Assembly: GCA_036381125.1 (NCBI GenBank)
Contig: DASVDK010000009.1
Location: 1-13,941 of the forward strand
Length of the DNA stretch: 13,941 nucleotides
Direction of reading: 5' to 3'
From: DASVDK01 sp036381125 [NCBI: Thermodesulfobacteriota bacterium]
GTDB taxonomy: Bacteria; DASVDK01
Position numbers and translations under genes: made by a program. Each line of letters starts with the position of its first letter. Position 1 is the stretch's first letter. The notes under the pieces were generated by a model, which had not been told where the DNA came from, searched no databases, and worked only from the letters and a program-made list of their open reading frames with translations. Of the stretch, positions 11,937 through 13,941 are shown piece after piece.

Positions 11937-13826
11937 TCAGTGCACGTGCGCCTCGGCCGGCGCGGCCGGCGGCTCGGCGGCCAGCCGCTCGACGAGCGCG
12001 ACCAGCCGACCCTCCTCGTCCGGACCCGAGGCGTCGCCGGGACGCCATCGGGCGCGGAGGTACCCGGAGCGGTCGACGAGGAAGGCGACCGGTCCACCCG
12101 GATCGCCCGGCGCGCGGAACCGTCCGTAGACCGCGGCCACGTCCGGCGCCGTTCGCGGGTCGACGAGGACGAGGAGGCCGCCGGCGGCCGCGATGCGGTC
12201 GGCCGCGGCGGCGAGCCGCGCGACGGCGGCGTCGGCCTTGCCGGGCGCTCCGATCACGACGACGACCACCCGCCCGCGCGCGCTCCGGAGCGTGCCGACG
12301 CGTCCGGGCAGCGCGGGGTGCACGAAGTCGGGCGCCACGATGCCCGGAGTCGGCGCCGGCTCGGGCGAGAGCGCCGCGGCCGCGGCCGCGTCCGAGAGGA
12401 GGCGGACGGTGTTCACGAGGTCCCAGCGTGCCTCCTCGTCGAGCTGGGCGCCGAAGCCGGGCATGGTGGGCGCCGGGTGTCCCGCCTGTCGCATGCCGTG
12501 CGTGATCCACCAGAAGAGGTCGCCGGCCGTGTGGTCCTTCGCATGCTCGGCCGTCAGGTCTGCCGGCGGCACCGCGAGGCCGCGCCCGGCCGGCCCGTCC
12601 CCCCGCCCCTCGGCGCCGTGGCACGGGGCGCAGTGGTGCGAGAACAGCTCCAGGCCGGCCGAGAGCGAGCCGACGTCGTAGGGCACCGCCGGCCTGGCGT
12701 AGGTCGTCGGGTAGGCGTCGATGACCAGGAAGTCGCGCAGCGGCCAGATGGCGAGCCAGGCGATCGCGAGCGCCGCGACGCCGGCGCCCAGGGCGATGCG
12801 GCGCTGGCGCGGGAAAAGCGCGGCGAACACGAGCGCCGAGAGTCCGAAGAGGGCGACGAGGACGCCGCTCTGGACGCGCGAGGCGAGCGCGGGGGCGCGG
12901 GCGAGGATCGCGCCGGTGAGCCGCACCGTGAAGGGCCAGACCGGCTCGACGTGCCGGGCCGGCGGCGTGGAGGCGAGGGCCGCGGCCACGACGAGGATCG
13001 CCGCGCCGAGGGCCGCCTCGACGGCGACGCGGCGGGCGAGCCCGGCGCGCGGCCCCAGGAGGTTGCGGGCGGCGATCGCGAGGACCGGGACGAAGAGGGC
13101 GACCTTGGCGACGAGGAGGCGTCCGTACGGGGTCCCGACCAGTCCGGCCACGCTGCCGACGAGGGCGTAGGCGTTCGCGAGACCGGTCGCCACGAGCAGG
13201 CCCACCGAGGCCAGGCCGAGGCCCGAGAAGCGACGGGCGAGCCGGTCGGCCTCGTCCCGGGACCGGGCCTTGCGGAGCGCGAGGGCGAGCACCGGGAGCG
13301 CGCCGAGCCAGACGCCGGCCGCGAGCGCGTGGAGCACGCCGGCGGTGACCTGCCAGGCCCTGAGCGCGGCCGACTCCGCCGAGATCGCGTGCCCGCCGAG
13401 CGGGCCGGTGGCGAGCAGGAGCCCGGCCGCGCTCGCCGCCGCGCCGACGAGCCACGGGCGCGCGGGCCATCGCGCCGCCGCGGGCGGGGCGAGGAGGAGG
13501 GCGGCCGTCAGCGCCGCGAGGAGGAGGCGCGCGACGGTCACGCGCCCGTACCAGGTGTCCGCGAGGAGGGGGCGCCAGAGCCCGGCCTGGGTCGCCTCGA
13601 GAAGGGGGCGGCCGGCCGCCTCGGCGAGCCGGAGCGCGGTCTCGCCCGCGAGCGCGAGGACGGCGATGCCGAGCGCGACGCGCGCCTGGACGAGCGCCGT
13701 CCGGTCGATGCCGGCGCGCCCCGGCCGCGCCACGAGCCAGACGAACGCGAGACCGCCCGCCGCGAGCGCGAGCGCGCAGAGGTGGACGGCCCGGAGCGCG
13801 ACGGCCAGCGCGCCGTCGGCGGTCAA
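11937..13826 (-). CDS. CopD-like membrane protein fused to cytochrome c and a redoxin-like domain
   Basis: The 629-aa product has three parts. Residues 1-365 form about ten membrane spans with the CopD copper-transport pattern (for example AGVLHALAAGVWLGALPVL, His166). Residues 385-478 are a class I cytochrome c with CAPCH (Cys399, Cys402, His403) and a likely axial Met455 in TMPGFG. Residues 496-615 follow the redoxin order (APDF, GRVVVVVIGAP, LVLVDP, PVAFLVDRSGYLRARW) but have no Cys at all where CxxC would be (PGKADAA). The C-terminus AEAHVH could bind metal. Translation uses a TTG at 13826 overlapping the stop of the CopC-like gene as TTGA, indicating coupling. The cytochrome and redoxin-like parts must be periplasmic. 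The likely role is copper uptake or transfer coupled to electron flow or oxidase assembly; this is inference. Confidence 0.9.
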   Translation of the reverse strand: MTADGALAVALRAVHLCALALAAGGLAFVWLVARPGRAGIDRTALVQARVALGIAVLALAGETALRLAEAAGRPLLEATQAGLWRPLLADTWYGRVTVARLLLAALTAALLLAPPAAARWPARPWLVGAAASAAGLLLATGPLGGHAISAESAALRAWQVTAGVLHALAAGVWLGALPVLALALRKARSRDEADRLARRFSGLGLASVGLLVATGLANAYALVGSVAGLVGTPYGRLLVAKVALFVPVLAIAARNLLGPRAGLARRVAVEAALGAAILVVAAALASTPPARHVEPVWPFTVRLTGAILARAPALASRVQSGVLVALFGLSALVFAALFPRQRRIALGAGVAALAIAWLAIWPLRDFLVIDAYPTTYARPAVPYDVGSLSAGLELFSHHCAPCHGAEGRGDGPAGRGLAVPPADLTAEHAKDHTAGDLFWWITHGMRQAGHPAPTMPGFGAQLDEEARWDLVNTVRLLSDAAAAAALSPEPAPTPGIVAPDFVHPALPGRVGTLRSARGRVVVVVIGAPGKADAAVARLAAAADRIAAAGGLLVLVDPRTAPDVAAVYGRFRAPGDPGGPVAFLVDRSGYLRARWRPGDASGPDEEGRLVALVERLAAEPPAAPAEAHVH

Positions 13827-13941
13827 GGCCCCGGCTTGACGGTGAAGCGGTACGACCCTTCGACGACGTGGCCGTCGGCGGACAGGACGCGGTACTTCAC
13901 GGTATAGGCGCCCGCGGGGAGGTCCGGGGGAAGGCCGACCG
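13823..13941 (-). CDS. copC: CopC-like periplasmic copper-binding protein, C-terminal end only
   Basis: Only the last 38 residues are in the window. They show the end of a CopC beta-sandwich: GAYTVKYRVLSADGHVVEG then SYRFTVKPGP. The SADGH motif carries the His of the Cu(II) site in CopC proteins, and the YxVxxRVxSADGHxVxGxxxFxV pattern is diagnostic. The stop overlaps the TTG start of the CopD fusion gene by 4 nt, so the two are a coupled copC-copD pair, the common arrangement. The 5' part, signal peptide and promoter lie beyond the window. Confidence 0.85.
   Translation of the reverse strand, partial: VGLPPDLPAGAYTVKYRVLSADGHVVEGSYRFTVKPGP

Noticed and set aside
11460-13907. 815-codon open frame on the plus strand opposite the CopD fusion and TPR genes
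   Set aside because: Low-complexity Arg/Gly/Glu product antisense to genes with clear CopD, cytochrome c and TPR motifs.
1-13941. tRNA or rRNA genes
   Set aside because: No cloverleaf with TTCRA-type T-arm or rRNA-like conserved stretch was noticed on either strand by reading; a covariance scan was not possible.

Overview
The window is GC-rich (visibly well above 65%) chromosomal DNA from a Gram-negative bacterium. An inner-membrane RND pump, a lipoprotein-type periplasmic adaptor and a c-type cytochrome domain all imply an outer membrane and periplasm. Gene starts mix ATG, GTG and one TTG, most with a readable Shine-Dalgarno sequence. The style recalls Rokubacteria/Methylomirabilota or a deltaproteobacterial-type lineage, but that placement is a guess from memory.

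Left part (1-1107): the 5' part of a sirtuin gene (minus) and a 44-aa two-helix membrane protein (plus) diverge from one small AT-rich spot. The membrane-protein gene then runs convergently into a hotdog-fold acyl-CoA thioesterase (minus), and the two stop codons overlap.

Efflux operon (1417-5674): a lipoprotein membrane-fusion adaptor and an HAE-1/AcrB-like RND permease, 7 bp apart. No outer-membrane channel or regulator gene is beside them. The permease has Arg where AcrB has its proton-relay Lys940.

Accessory stretch (5675-7544): two small membrane proteins of unknown function with a long folded inverted repeat between them that looks like a degenerate integron attC site. A decayed ORF follows, then a nested repeat cluster of REP/BIME type with covarying arms.

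Redox/stress block (7545-9516): osmC-type peroxidase and an Old Yellow Enzyme of the YqjM class (both minus), with a divergent 70-aa hypothetical gene.

Cytochrome/copper block (9517-13941): a TlpA-like thioredoxin preceded by two very short ORFs chained by 4-nt GTGA overlaps (plus). Convergent to it on the minus strand lies the end of a CopC-like gene, then a 629-aa CopD-cytochrome c-redoxin-like fusion, a CycH/CcmI-like TPR protein and, after a gap, a CsbD-like stress protein. The block looks devoted to envelope copper handling and cytochrome c/thiol redox assembly. Most of the window is ordinary. The points worth a second look are the attC-like hairpin, the nested repeats, the GTGA-coupled short ORFs and the three-domain CopD fusion.
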